A stretch of 64,000 nucleotides of DNA, from the NCBI GenBank assembly GCA_938016265.1, contig CALLWB010000076.1, positions 1-64,000 of the forward strand, written 5' to 3'. The notes under the pieces are model-generated. The model made no database searches and had not been told where the DNA came from. It was given only the letters and a program-made list of their open reading frames with translations. Position 1 is the stretch's first letter. Each line of letters opens with the position of its first letter. This DNA comes from an uncultured Saprospiraceae bacterium (lineage in GTDB: Bacteria; Bacteroidota; Bacteroidia; Chitinophagales; Saprospiraceae). The translations under genes were made by a program, and so were the position numbers. This document shows, piece after piece, positions 50,646-63,000 of this stretch.

Positions 50646-53600
50646 CTATTGGCCAACTACGCCAGACTTATTCCTGTTATTCCAAGTCTTACTTCTATCA
50701 GCAGCATCTACATATCCATCCAAAGTAACATCAGACAACATGTAGCCTGATTGATTTCTGTTATTCCAGGTACTACTTCTATCAGCAGCATCTACCGCAT
50801 TATTATTGTCCGCATCTCCTGTTATTTGCCCCCAAAGTCCTGTCGCCAATTCAACTCTAGCACCAGTACCATAAGTTGCCACACTACTAAGCCTAAAGTC
50901 TACCATAGAAGAAACGCCATTAAAAACCAAAGGTGTTGCTGACATTACAGGAAGGTGATTTCTATGGAAAATTGCCAAATAATAACTGTCGTGTGCAACA
51001 GGGAAGCTCAACACCTCCGTTTTCCGCCCATTCGTATAAGCAAATATTTGTCCCGTTTGATCAATTAACATCGCCTCGGAATAAACAATACTCGTCGGAT
51101 CGTTTTTGTCCCTAAACTGCACAAGCACCCAATCTACAATATCATCCTGCGCTGCAACTCCATTTAGTACTGAAGCACTGGACAAAGAAACTCCAGGGTT
51201 ATCTATCGGCATTCCTAAACCAGAATAGGGCTCCATCAATGGCAGAAAACCATTTTCTTTAAGATTGTCCCCCATCCCACCACCAGTGGATGGCCCTTCC
51301 AGTAAGGATTTAGTGCCAAAACAAACTGCATTCGTCGGATCAACATTAATCGTCACTGGCGTTGAAGGGAAAGATGGACAACCATCTACCGTCACCACCA
51401 ATTCTACATCTATATCTCCTGTGGGCGTGGTCGTATAGTTTTGCGTACTGGCCAACAAGTTATTGGTTCCTGCTTCATACCATTCGTAACTAATCGAACT
51501 ACCAGAAGTCGATGTATTTCCCGTAAGGGTAACTTCTCTGCCCGAACAAGTAGACACTCCAGCTGAAGTCGTAGCTACCGGAGCAGCCTCTACCGTATAA
51601 TTGATTGTTTTAGAGCCAATACATCCAGTTACATGATCCCGAAGATCGTATGTCAGAGGATGCACGCCAGTCCCAGCTGTAGCAGGATCAAAACTTCTTG
51701 GCAAGACAACAATACCACTAATTTTAGGGTTTTGAATTATTTTGGTCAAATCCAGATTTAATATCCCGTCACTAACTGTCACTGAATAAGATTTGATCAA
51801 AGCGGCCTCTCTCGAAACGGAAGCATATATATCGATACTGTTTTCCACGAGTGTGCCTTCCAATTCAATACCAAAGCGCCGTACTCCATTGTTGAATGCA
51901 CCTACCCACATTTCTGCAAAGTGTAGCTCCACTTCGTACTCCCCATTTGGAACAGGTATTTGGTATTGTAAATCTCCTCCTGATGCATTACGCTCCGTTC
52001 GATAGATATCTTGATGGATGGTATTGGCTACAACGGCACCAAAAATAGCAACATTCCCATTTACAAAATTCTGGTCGGGAATCCAGTTGAATCCTCCCTG
52101 ACTGACAGGAACGGTTGCTCCAGCATTAATATAAAGAGGAGAACCAATCATCCCGGCACCAGACCAAACACCTCCATCCAGGGAGGCGGTTAAAGCTGCC
52201 AGACCGGTTTCTGATTCGCAGACAGTGGTACTTGGGCTTACTGTAGGATTTGGAGTGTCCCGCACAGTTATCGTAAAAGCATCGTCAGCTACACAACCAT
52301 TCTCAGGATCAATATAGTCGTATACCAACGTTCTTGTTCCTGGGAAAGTAGATGTCGGATCAAAGCTCCTTGGTAAGATGGCGATGGCATTGATCTTAGG
52401 ATTTTGCACTATAGCTAATAGATCAATATCAATATTGCCATCGGTTACCGATGCATTATAAGAAACAATGGTCGCTGTATTTGGGCCAGCATCTGCAAAA
52501 ATGTCAAAATTTGATTGCACCGTATTCCCTTCCACTTCGATATCAAACACGCGGATTCCGTTGGTGTGAGCAGTTGGCCAAGCCTCTGCAAAATGCAATT
52601 GCACAGTATATTCACCATTCGTAACAGGAATATTATACTCTAGACTTCCAGCATCCCATCGTTCTGAATGGTAAAGGGAATTGAATACTGTATTTTCTAT
52701 TTGAGTTGTTGGAGGATAGGAATAAACAGATCCTCCATTATTATAAGTATCTGCCAACCAGTTGATGCCTCTTAAGCTTACTGCTGGTCCACCAGCATTA
52801 ATGTAAATTGGGTTGCCTACCACTCCATTTCCAGACCAAGCACCTCCTTCAGGAGTTGCTACAAGAGAGACCAACCCTGCCTCATTACAAACCTCTGCAT
52901 TTGTTGGTAGAGTAAGTGAAGGAGGAGCGCTAAACTCTGCTTCAATTGGAGTACTAAATTGTTCGCATCCGTTTCTTGCAACTCGAATTCTATGCAATTG
53001 TTCGGTATTTGTGGTTGCGGACAACAACAAAGTAGTAGCTCCAGGAATGTCATTCCAATTTTGATCATTGTCTTTGTATTGCCACTGGTAAGTATCGGAA
53101 GCGTCCGTGCTTAGGACATTTGCTGAGAATTCCACAAGATCTCCTAAGCAAGGAGTATTGTCAACCATTGTTGTAACAAACGTCGCATTTTCGCTACGAA
53201 TATAATCTATGGTAGTATGAATTCGCTTACTTACATTTGAAGGCATGTCAAATCGTAATTTGGTAATATTTTGACCTACCCATTCCGGGTGAGCGGACAT
53301 ATCAAATACGGCAACGTCCCACTCATCATTTGTGGAAGCGTAGTAGAAGGTTGCTTTTCGTGTAGCTGCAAAAGAGTTGTTGGCAGCTGTCGCCCAAAAA
53401 AGTTCTACGTTTTGTGCTTGCTGTGACTTAAACCGGACATGTATTTGTGAGAAATCACTTCCTTGAAAGTCCAATCCGGTGCGTTCGATTCTAGGGTCTG
53501 TCTGGTAGTCAACTCGCATGAGCCAATATTCTCTGGAGGTAAAATTTTCAGCAGTAACGTTATGTTTTGACCATCCTAAATCCCGCGTATCGAAGTCAAA

Positions 53601-56600
53601 TTCGAGATCTGCAGGGTCATTTGGATCTCTGCACTCTGTTAGTTCGTCCTCGTCTATGGTTCCGTCACCATCGCTATCTCCTTGCCCGTTTCCGAGGGTG
53701 ATTTCGTGCAGGTTTATTAGTGTTGGTGATGGGCCATTTCCTATTTTTCGGTCTTCTGCAAATCGGATCACGATTTGATTGACATCCCATAGTTTTGAAT
53801 TGACATTGGCCAAAGAAAGCGCATTGTCTCCATTGGCTAATAAACCTAAATAGTGGTAATTTGTCCCGTCTCTGATAAATACTTGAGGCTGCCAATTTCC
53901 TGCGAAATTAATATTTAATGTTGGCATTCCGGTCCATACTTGAGTGGCGAGTTCCATTCGATAGTCCGTAAATTCAGTTACGCCGTCATTGTCACTATAA
54001 ATGCTAAACACATTAAATTGGTTATTGCCTGATTGAGTAATTGGACTAATTTGTAAGTCGCCATTGGCGTGCAAGCTTCCTCTGCTGTCTACTCCGGTAT
54101 TAAATTCCGCAATTGGTACTAGGTATTGGTTGGCCCAACTTTCTGCTAAAGCATCTGCCCAAATAACATTAAACAATACGGACTCTGCCGTGCGATAGCT
54201 ATCGCCATAAACGTTGTTCGCATTTGTTGCTACATAACGCATGTGAATGGTATTGTCCTTTACGTAATATCCAGTTGTATTGGTCTGACTACGTAATGCT
54301 GTTAGTGAAGAAAACCCATTTAATGGTTCCGTGTCATTGGCGTCAAACTTTTGAATGGTTACTGCATTCGGTACATTGATAATATCAAGATCCAGGTATT
54401 CACCATGGCCTAAATTACTTAGTTTCATCGAACGATAGGACTTGGAGACTTCGGTTGGCTGAATAATATAGGAATAGCCATCATTCATGATGTTTAAAAT
54501 TTTCCAATGATTGCTATTTGCTTTCGAAGCTTCCTCTAAACTTGTTTTGAATTGGGTGCCATTCTTTAATCTTGTTGCGTAAATGTTTGTTTCCTTTGTA
54601 TGAACAGTAACGCCCTTGGCTTCAACAATACCAAACTTTGCGGTTGGATTGTACCAGGCATCCCAGACCGTTTCTTCTGTTGCGCCTGGCTCTTTGAAGT
54701 AATCTAGGTCATATGGATAAATGGTGTTTGGGGGCACTATTTTTACAGAATAAGCACCTGCTTTCCCTGTCATTGAAGCGTCCAAATCATTAAAGACGGA
54801 AGTGTTATTGCCATCTGCATGATTGATACCACGTATTCCTGTTCTACCGGTTGACAAATAAGAAAGTATATTGTCTTGCGATACATCCGGGCCAAAAGTG
54901 ACACCAGAACTATAGCTCGAACAAGAAACAACAGCAGCACCAAGGATTTGCATGATTTGAGAATATTCATCATTGTATCCGTCAAAATGACAATTTTCGA
55001 GACCAAGTGGGCCATCATAAAAAGCAAAAGCATTAAAACGTGACTTACGTCGAATGATCAAATCGTCTGGAAGATTATAGCCCAAGGCGATATCTGTTGC
55101 TCCGACAAGCGTACCATAGTTGGCCGACCGCCCTACAAATAGATTGTTCTCAAAAGTTTGGTGGAATACATGAAATGTGGACGCTCCATTATCTGCAAAA
55201 ATCCAATCTTCATAAACTGCAGCTCGAGTCAATGTCCAGAGCCCGTTTCCTTCGTTTTTGTAGATAAGGTTATTATAAAAATGAGGATTGGGGGCCACGG
55301 TTTTTGTAGTATTTCCTGACTCTACTTCTGTAGTTGTCACTCCATTATCATCTAAAATAAATTCGCCATTAAAGGCAACTCCAAGTGAAAGACAAGAATG
55401 CGCTACATTATTGTCAAATTTTGTGAATGGCTGTTCGAAAAGATTAACATTCGGTCTACGGCCAGCAAAATCGTGCTTGGGAGTTATAAACCAAAAACCC
55501 GTACCATCAGAACCAGCAGCAACATTGCCGTCAAAAGTATTTTCGTTGTTGGTTATCCAAAAAGTTGCAGGGGATAGGTTTCTTCCTGCTCGAATTTCTA
55601 TATCGTGAAGCTCTATTGCCTGCGATGCTAGTGGGACACGGGAGACTAGTCCCAAATTGCCAATAAACTCATTTCCCGTTTCGGAGGCGTCTTCCAGAAA
55701 AAACCCATGGCCGATATGGTCGTAAGCCACATTGTCTTCAATCAAAGCATTATCAGAACCGTGTATCGTAACTGCTCGATTCCATGATTTTTCAATAGTA
55801 GAGTTTTTCAAATATTGTCCGTTAACGTCCTGACACAAGTGCCAGTGAAAGGGGTATCGTCCCAACCTGCCGACTTGTCCCATTCTATAAAAGTGAACGC
55901 CTGCGACGTATACCTTACTTGTTATCATACTCATCATATGGCCCCCAAATTGGGTGGTTTCAGAGTTGGTATTTCCTTGCACTCTGATGTTGCGTGTTAA
56001 TAGGCCAACCTCTGCTCGTTCGTCAAGGGTGAATGCTCCGTTTTTGTAGGATTGCAAGGTGCCCCAGTGCATGTAGTTTAGACCGGCATTGAGTGTCAGT
56101 GTTCTCTTGTCTGGTGACATTGCTGTGATTGTTCTTTTTTCTGCTTCATGTGGGTCAAAATCGGTAGAGGCGATCACAATTTGATCACCGACCTCCCAGT
56201 CTACAGGTTCCAGCAGGTGGATGGACATCGCCCCAATTTCTGCCTTCTGATCTATTTTTGTCCAGGATTGTTTGGTTTCTCCATGCATCTGTAGCGTTGC
56301 TCCTCCCATGACGCCCAGGAATTTATTACCCATCGTTCCATTGAAGTTATAGTTTTCATCGTTCCCATTTAAGGTGATTACAGCATTCCCAAGATACGGG
56401 TCATTGGCAGTTCCCCAGTCAAGCAAGGCAGTTGTACCATTTACTAAGATCCAGTTGGATGTCAGGTTGATGTCCATATTACGATTTACGAACAACGTAC
56501 CATTTATATTAAGATGGGACACTGTTATGTTTGGCACATCGAGTATCACGGTAACAAAGTCTGGAATGGTGACCTGATCAGAAGGACCTGGTAGTTGATT

Positions 56601-56786
56601 AGTACTCCAGGTGGAGGGATTGCTCCAATTTCCATTGCTGGCTGTAACTGCTGCGACGTTCTTGTAGGTTTCGTCTACTTCACTAGACATGGTCAATTTG
56701 GTTGGCTCGAAACTATCTTTTTCTTTTTCGACGTCCAATGAGGGAATAAACCAACTAAAAAAAAGAATAAATAATAACTTATTCAT
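50646..56786 (-). CDS. Giant G8 / beta-helix / malectin surface protein, paralogue 2
   Basis: 2046 residues, aligned with paralogue 1 from the first residue to the last, with long near-identical stretches (the LGRYPFHWHLC motif is again at 308-318). Order: signal peptide, G8 (~50-170), beta-helix, DSDGDGTIDEDELTECRD loop, jelly-roll-like domain, Ig-like domain, two malectin-like domains (~1327-1475: ERWDAGSLEYNIPV; ~1552-1700: ERNASGGDLQYQIPV), one Ig-like repeat, conserved module (LLEGPSTGGGMGDNLKENGF, HRNHLPVMS) and dockerin-like tail (ITGDADNNNAVDAADRS). It is about 160 residues shorter than paralogue 1, the difference lying in the loss of Ig-like repeats before the C-terminal module. The predicted location and role are as for paralogue 1. 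Confidence 0.85.
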   Translation of the reverse strand: MNKLLFILFFSWFIPSLDVEKEKDSFEPTKLTMSSEVDETYKNVAAVTASNGNWSNPSTWSTNQLPGPSDQVTIPDFVTVILDVPNITVSHLNINGTLFVNRNMDINLTSNWILVNGTTALLDWGTANDPYLGNAVITLNGNDENYNFNGTMGNKFLGVMGGATLQMHGETKQSWTKIDQKAEIGAMSIHLLEPVDWEVGDQIVIASTDFDPHEAEKRTITAMSPDKRTLTLNAGLNYMHWGTLQSYKNGAFTLDERAEVGLLTRNIRVQGNTNSETTQFGGHMMSMITSKVYVAGVHFYRMGQVGRLGRYPFHWHLCQDVNGQYLKNSTIEKSWNRAVTIHGSDNALIEDNVAYDHIGHGFFLEDASETGNEFIGNLGLVSRVPLASQAIELHDIEIRAGRNLSPATFWITNNENTFDGNVAAGSDGTGFWFITPKHDFAGRRPNVNLFEQPFTKFDNNVAHSCLSLGVAFNGEFILDDNGVTTTEVESGNTTKTVAPNPHFYNNLIYKNEGNGLWTLTRAAVYEDWIFADNGASTFHVFHQTFENNLFVGRSANYGTLVGATDIALGYNLPDDLIIRRKSRFNAFAFYDGPLGLENCHFDGYNDEYSQIMQILGAAVVSCSSYSSGVTFGPDVSQDNILSYLSTGRTGIRGINHADGNNTSVFNDLDASMTGKAGAYSVKIVPPNTIYPYDLDYFKEPGATEETVWDAWYNPTAKFGIVEAKGVTVHTKETNIYATRLKNGTQFKTSLEEASKANSNHWKILNIMNDGYSYIIQPTEVSKSYRSMKLSNLGHGEYLDLDIINVPNAVTIQKFDANDTEPLNGFSSLTALRSQTNTTGYYVKDNTIHMRYVATNANNVYGDSYRTAESVLFNVIWADALAESWANQYLVPIAEFNTGVDSRGSLHANGDLQISPITQSGNNQFNVFSIYSDNDGVTEFTDYRMELATQVWTGMPTLNINFAGNWQPQVFIRDGTNYHYLGLLANGDNALSLANVNSKLWDVNQIVIRFAEDRKIGNGPSPTLINLHEITLGNGQGDSDGDGTIDEDELTECRDPNDPADLEFDFDTRDLGWSKHNVTAENFTSREYWLMRVDYQTDPRIERTGLDFQGSDFSQIHVRFKSQQAQNVELFWATAANNSFAATRKATFYYASTNDEWDVAVFDMSAHPEWVGQNITKLRFDMPSNVSKRIHTTIDYIRSENATFVTTMVDNTPCLGDLVEFSANVLSTDASDTYQWQYKDNDQNWNDIPGATTLLLSATTNTEQLHRIRVARNGCEQFSTPIEAEFSAPPSLTLPTNAEVCNEAGLVSLVATPEGGAWSGNGVVGNPIYINAGGPAVSLRGINWLADTYNNGGSVYSYPPTTQIENTVFNSLYHSERWDAGSLEYNIPVTNGEYTVQLHFAEAWPTAHTNGIRVFDIEVEGNTVQSNFDIFADAGPNTATIVSYNASVTDGNIDIDLLAIVQNPKINAIAILPRSFDPTSTFPGTRTLVYDYIDPENGCVADDAFTITVRDTPNPTVSPSTTVCESETGLAALTASLDGGVWSGAGMIGSPLYINAGATVPVSQGGFNWIPDQNFVNGNVAIFGAVVANTIHQDIYRTERNASGGDLQYQIPVPNGEYEVELHFAEMWVGAFNNGVRRFGIELEGTLVENSIDIYASVSREAALIKSYSVTVSDGILNLDLTKIIQNPKISGIVVLPRSFDPATAGTGVHPLTYDLRDHVTGCIGSKTINYTVEAAPVATTSAGVSTCSGREVTLTGNTSTSGSSISYEWYEAGTNNLLASTQNYTTTPTGDIDVELVVTVDGCPSFPSTPVTINVDPTNAVCFGTKSLLEGPSTGGGMGDNLKENGFLPLMEPYSGLGMPIDNPGVSLSSASVLNGVAAQDDIVDWVLVQFRDKNDPTSIVYSEAMLIDQTGQIFAYTNGRKTEVLSFPVAHDSYYLAIFHRNHLPVMSATPLVFNGVSSMVDFRLSSVATYGTGARVELATGLWGQITGDADNNNAVDAADRSSTWNNRNQSGYMLSDVTLDGYVDAADRSKTWNNRNKSGVVGQ

Positions 56787-57058
56787 AAGTAAAACACATT
56801 TAATCGAGGGTTAAATAAAACAAGCATACTTTCCTTCAACAGAAGGAAAAAGTAGGTCGTTTAGCATGGGATTCATCTAAGTGAACCTACAAAATAGGCA
56901 AAAGTTTTCCATTCTACAAAGTTTGGTAACCAACTGGCTATCAATAATGTATTTGTTTTATTTAACTATATAAGTAGCTTCGGCTGATTTAAAATGTTGT
57001 TCTTGTTATCCTGAAATGACTTTGCAACAGTAACTATCTAAAAAAGCTTAAACGGTTG

Positions 57059-60000
57059 TTAATCAATTGTGCCATTTTTGTTTCTATTATTCCATGTTTT
57101 ACTTCTATCTGCGGCATTGACATCTCCATCAAGTGTAACATCAGGAAGCATATATCCTGATTGGTTTCTGTTATTCCAAGTTTCACTTCTATCCTGAGCA
57201 TCAATACTATTGTCGCTGCTAGCGTCCCCTGTGATCATCCCCCAGGTGCCTGTTGCTAATTGTATTCTGGCTCCTGTACCGTAAGTAGACATTCCATTCG
57301 AAGTAAAGTCAAAAATGGAAGATATACCGGAAAATGCAATCGGGTTGGCTGTCATAACAGGTAAGTGATTTCTATGGAAAATTGCTAAATAATAATCGTC
57401 ATGCGGTACCTGAAAACTTAAAATGTTAGATTTTCTGCCTTGCTCGTAGGTAATAATCTCTCCATCTTGTTCTAGCAACATGGCAGCCGAAGCAACAATT
57501 GTCAAAGGGTTGTTCTTGTCTCGTAATTGTACAACTACCCAATCAACAATATCATTGTTCGCACCTGCCCCTGTAAGTACAGAGTTAGGAACGACAATTC
57601 CAGAATTAGTTAAACCTGCATAGCCAAGAGCAGTGTAGGGCTCTGTCAACACCAAAAAGCCATTTTCCTTTAGGTTGTCAATCATCACACCCGAAGCAAA
57701 TGGACCTTCCAACATCGTATTTGCCTGAAAGCATACAGCATCTGAAGGATCAACATTAACAGTAAGTGTGGAAGACGGATAAGAAGCACATCCATCCACC
57801 GTAACAATCATTTTGTAGTCGGTGTCTACTGTTGGAGTAACCATAGGGTTTTGCTGTGTTGAAACTTGTGTGTTCGTTCCTGCCAAATACCATTGATAAT
57901 TATAGCTGGTGCCACTTGTAGGACTACTTCCGTTTAGCATTATTTCTCTACCTGCGCAGATACTCGTGCTACTCGCTGTAGCATTAGCAATCGGGGCTGG
58001 AGTAACTGTAAACTGGGTTGTATTTGAACTAGAGCAATTGTTTGCATTTGTATAAGTATACGTCAACGTATGAGGTCCAGGTCCTGCCGTAGTTGGGTTA
58101 AAGCTCGAACCACTAGTACCACTTCCTGCCCAAACACCTCCAGAAGGAGAAGCTGTGAGAGAAATCGTATTGCCTCTTTCACAAAGTGTCTGCGGACTAG
58201 AAACTGTCGGTGCCGCAGGCAATGAGTTTACAGTAACCGTCACCGCAGCGGATCGATAGGATAGACAACCGCCAACATTCGCAAGAATATCATAACTCGT
58301 TGTTTGTGTAGGAGATACAGTATAGGTTTGCCCTTGAAAAATAGCTGTATTTGTCCCCGAAACATACCAGGTATAAACTTTAGTACCAGTACCCGTTGCT
58401 GAAGCGGTCAAGGACGCTGAACTTCCTTCACAGATAGTTGTGCTACCTGAGACAGATGCGACCGGAGCAGCTTCCACCGTAAAATTCGTTGTATTTAAAC
58501 TCGAGCAACCATTCGAATCGGTATAGTCGTATGTCAGGGTGTGCACACCTGGTCCTGCTGTCGTTGGATTAAAACTATTGCCAGTTATGCCAGACCCAGC
58601 CCAAGTTCCTCCAGTTGGTGTGGCAGTAAGACTCACTGCTCCACCTCGTTGACAAAGTGTTTGTGCGCCAGAAACTGTTGGCGGTGCAGGTGGTTGGTTT
58701 ACCGTGACGGTTGTCCACGCAGAGGCATAGGACCAGCAGCCATTAACTACTACAATAAGTCGGTAGTCTGTTGTTTGTGTTGGACTTACCACAAAATTCT
58801 GTTGTTGAGAGATTAATCCACTTACTCCGTTTTCGTACCAACGGTAGGAGGTGGTTCCTGAGCCAGAAGCTATCCCACCGAGTGTTGCAGATTCCCCCAA
58901 ACAAATGCTTGTATTTCCAGAAGTTGTTGCGACTGGAGGTTGAGTAACTGTATAGGTGCTTGTTGTAGAATTTTCACAACCCGTCAATGGATCAATGTAG
59001 TCATAAGTTAATACATGAGTCCCAGGACCTGCGACTTCAGCATTGAATCCTTTTGGCAGAATTGAAATTCCACAGACCTTCGGATTATCAGGGTTTCTGA
59101 TAAAGTCAAGATCTAATACTCCATCTGTAACATTTACTGAGTAGGTTTTTATTAATGCCGTGGCCGGCCCTGCCTCATCAAAGATGTCAATATTTGCTTC
59201 AGCGACAGTGCCCTCTAATTCTATATTAAAAATTCTGGCACCGACGGTTTGAGATGGCATATAGGTTTCCGCAAAATGAAGTTGTACTTGATATTCACCA
59301 CTTGTAACAGGTATTTCATACAAGAGATTGCCACTAGACCAGCGTTCTGTTTGATAAATGCTTTGACCTGCTGTATTTGCAATAGAAGTATTCCCAAAAT
59401 TAGTAACAGATCCATTTACAAAACTTTGATCGGCTGACCAGGAAATGCCTTCTTCTGTCAATGCTGGTCCACCTGCATTTATGTAGATTGGCGAACCGAC
59501 AATTCCTGTACCAGACCAAACCCCTCCAACGGGTGTGGCGGTTAAAATTTTATGTGGGCCGCGCTGACAAACTGTTTGTCCTGTGGTTACCGTTGGAGTC
59601 ACAGGGTTTGGATTGACCGTTACTGTAACTGGTGAGGAAACATAAGACCAGCAACCATTCACAATACCATATACTACATAGTTTGTAGTTTGTGTTGGCG
59701 TGACCGTAATATTTTGTTGTTGTGAAACAACTCCATTAGATCCAACAACATACCATCTATAGCTCTTATTACCTGTGCCTGTAACAGCACCATTAAGAGT
59801 TGCTGATTCTCCTTCACAAATTGTTACACTCCCTGCTATTGAAGCGACAGGAGCAGCTGCAACGGTGATTGCTGTCATATTGGATTTACTACAGCCTGTG
59901 GTTGGGTCAATATAGTTGTAGTCTAGTGAATAGGTTCCTGGCCCAGCGGTCTGGGCATCGAAGCTTTTTGGTAAAATGGAAATAGCAGAAACTTTAGGGT

Positions 60001-63000
60001 TGCTTGGGTTTCTAATAAAATCAAGATCTAAGGTTCCATCAGAAACATTGACCGTGTATGTTTTAATTAAAGCTGTTGCGCCTCCGACTTCATCAAATAT
60101 GTCCACATTATTTTCAGCGACAGTTCCTTCTAATAGTATATTGAAGACTCTGCCTCCAACTGTTTGTGAAGGAGCATGCAATTCAGCAAAATGAACTTGG
60201 ACCTGATATTCACCATTGGCAAGAGGTATATCATAAAACAAATTGCCACTAGACCAGCGCTCTGTTTGATAAACGCTTTGCCCTGCGGTATTCGCAATCG
60301 ATGGGCCTCCAAAATTTGAGGTAGATCCATTTACAAAATACTGGTCGGCCAGCCATGAAATCCCTTCTTCTGCAACTGCAGGACCACCTGCGTTAATGTA
60401 AATTGGTGATCCAATAATTCCTGTTCCAGACCAGACTCCGCCTACAGGAGAGGCTGTTAATATCGTAGTACTCAATTCGCAAACGGTTTGGGCTGCTGAA
60501 ATTGTAGGTGTTGCAGGCAAAGGGTTTACTGTTATGGTAACCGGCGCAGAACGGTTGGAAGTGCAATTGCTTGCACCAGAAACCGAGGCGGTCGTTATTA
60601 GTTCGTAAGCGGTTGTTGTTGATGGAATTACCGTTGGATTTTGAGCTGATGAAACCAATGTGTTAGTTCCTGCGACATACCATTTGTAGGTTTTTGCGCC
60701 GCTGCCGGACGAGGTGCCTGCAAGCTGGGAAGATTCTCCTACACAAATGGTATTGTTTCCATTAGCTGTTGCAACTGGAGGAGCTGCTACAGTAATTGTT
60801 GTCGTTTTGGTGTTCGAGCAACCTGAAAGAGGGTCAGTATAATTGTATGTCAAAGTATGTGTGCCTGTTCCTGCAGTAGAAGGATCAAAAGTTTTTGGCA
60901 ATATCGCAAAACCGGAAATTTTAGGTTGTGCAATATTCTTAATCAAATCTAAATTTAAAGTACCATCAACAACGGTAACTTCATAAGATTTTATCAGGGC
61001 GGTTTCTGCTCCTGCTTGCGCATAAACATCCATCCCCGTTTGTACTGTAGTTCCCTCTAGTTGAATATTGAAAACACGGTTATTGTTAGCGAAATATTGT
61101 GGATACATTTCCGCAAAGTGGATTTCTATTTGATAGTCTCCATTTGGTACAGAAACAGCATAGTTTAGGTTGCCATTCCGCCATCGCTCTGTTTTGTACA
61201 AATCCTGATTGGATGTACTTCCTATGCCCGCGATTGGATTGAAGTTGGAAGTAGAGCCATTTATGAAATGCTGATCTGCAAGCCAGGTAATCCCGTCTTC
61301 TGTATAATCAGGCCCACCTGAATTAACATATATTGGCGCACCGATAATTCCTGGGCCACTCCAAACACCGCCATCTGGTGTTTCTGTTAATGTAATGGAT
61401 TGACTCATGTCGCAAACAGCTTGAGGTGGAGCAACTGTTGGAGTCGCTGGGGCAGCATGCACAGTAATTGTTGCTGTTTGGGTGTCGTAACATCCGGTAA
61501 CTGGGTCAACAAAATTGTAGGTAATGTCATGTGTTCCTGTCCCTAAGCTGGATGGCGCAACAATTTGTGGAAGAATTGCAATCCCATTTACTTTCGGATT
61601 TCCGGCGATACCTTCTAAGTCTAAGTCGATATTCCCATCTTCTACGGATATGAAATAAGACTTAATCAATGCGGTATTTGCACCTGCTTCATTGAAAATA
61701 TCCATTGTACTTTCTACAACATCTCCTTCCAGTTTTATATCGAAGGTTCTCGTTCCAACTACTTGATTAGGTATGTAGGTTTCTGCGAAGTAAAGTTGAA
61801 CTAAATATGTGCCATTAGTTACGGGAATGTCATAGTTTAAAACTCCACCCCTCCATCTTTCTGTTTGATAAATTTCCAGACTTGTTGTATTATCTATTTC
61901 CTTGTTGCTTGAACCAAGAGCGCCCAAAGTATAATATTGATCAGCTTGCCAGTTAATATTTTCGTAGTTTATTGCTGTTCCACCACAATTAATAAAGAGT
62001 TTAGTCCCCGTTGTGCCAGGACCTGTCCACCACCCTCCAATTGGCGCGGGTGTTGCTATTGTTGCGTTTGTTTCAGTGACACAAAAGTTATTGTGGTCTG
62101 GTGTAAATAAGGGCTCATTATACAAAAGAGGGCAGGCATCAACATCATCTGCAAAAGAATCATTATCCGCATTACCATCTGAAGCCACAATCCATTCTAT
62201 TTCAAAATCGAAATTTGTTGTGTTGTGAGGATCAAAGCGCATAGCAGTGATTCTGTCTGACCAATTTGGGTCGGATCCAACATCAAAAATTAAGGTTTGC
62301 CATTCGCCATTTCCTGTATAGGATTCTGCAATTGTTCTAGTGCCAGCAAAACCGCTATCGGTGTTTCTCTCCCAATATAATCTGGCAACTTTTGGTGAAG
62401 GAGCTTTCATTTTGATCAAAATATATTGTATTGCACCGGAGAAAAAATTGTAGTCTGTTTTTACAATTTGAGGGTCTCCTGTAGTGGAGGTTCCTTCCAT
62501 CGCGCCTCCTGTCACAGAGCCGGTGGCATTATTAAATGACCAACCTTCAAAATCAGTATCGGTTTCAAATTGTGTTGCTAAATCTACCTCGTCGTAGGGA
62601 TCTCTTCCCATTGATGCTTCAAAACCGTCACTCGAACCATCTCCATCAGCATCTATCACAGGCATCACGATACCGGCTTGTGTCCATTGAATTACGAAAT
62701 CCTGTGTTCGGTCTCTTGCAACAGCACGAATGTAAAGATCACCATTGGAGTGAATATACTGTCCGGATACATTAGCTGCTTCTAGTAGGGATAAGGTTGA
62801 AAAAACGGGCAGAGGGTCTCTAGTCAATGGTTCGTTGTTAATACTAGGGTTACTTCTGATAATATTCAACCCACCAAAATTTCCAAACTCTGGGAAACGC
62901 ATTAAATAATTATCACCAATATTTGCATCGTCCATATAGAGAATGACCGTGCGGTCGGTAGGCAAACTCTCAAAGTAATAGGTGTATAAGAAATCATCGT

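Noticed and set aside
50447-56910. Shared CAAAATAGGCA near 50455 and 56897, upstream of two giant genes, as a minus-strand promoter
   Set aside because: It gives TATTTTG, one base short of the TAnnTTTG spacing, the distance to the start differs between the genes (about 30 versus 110 bp), and no -33 TTTG is in register.
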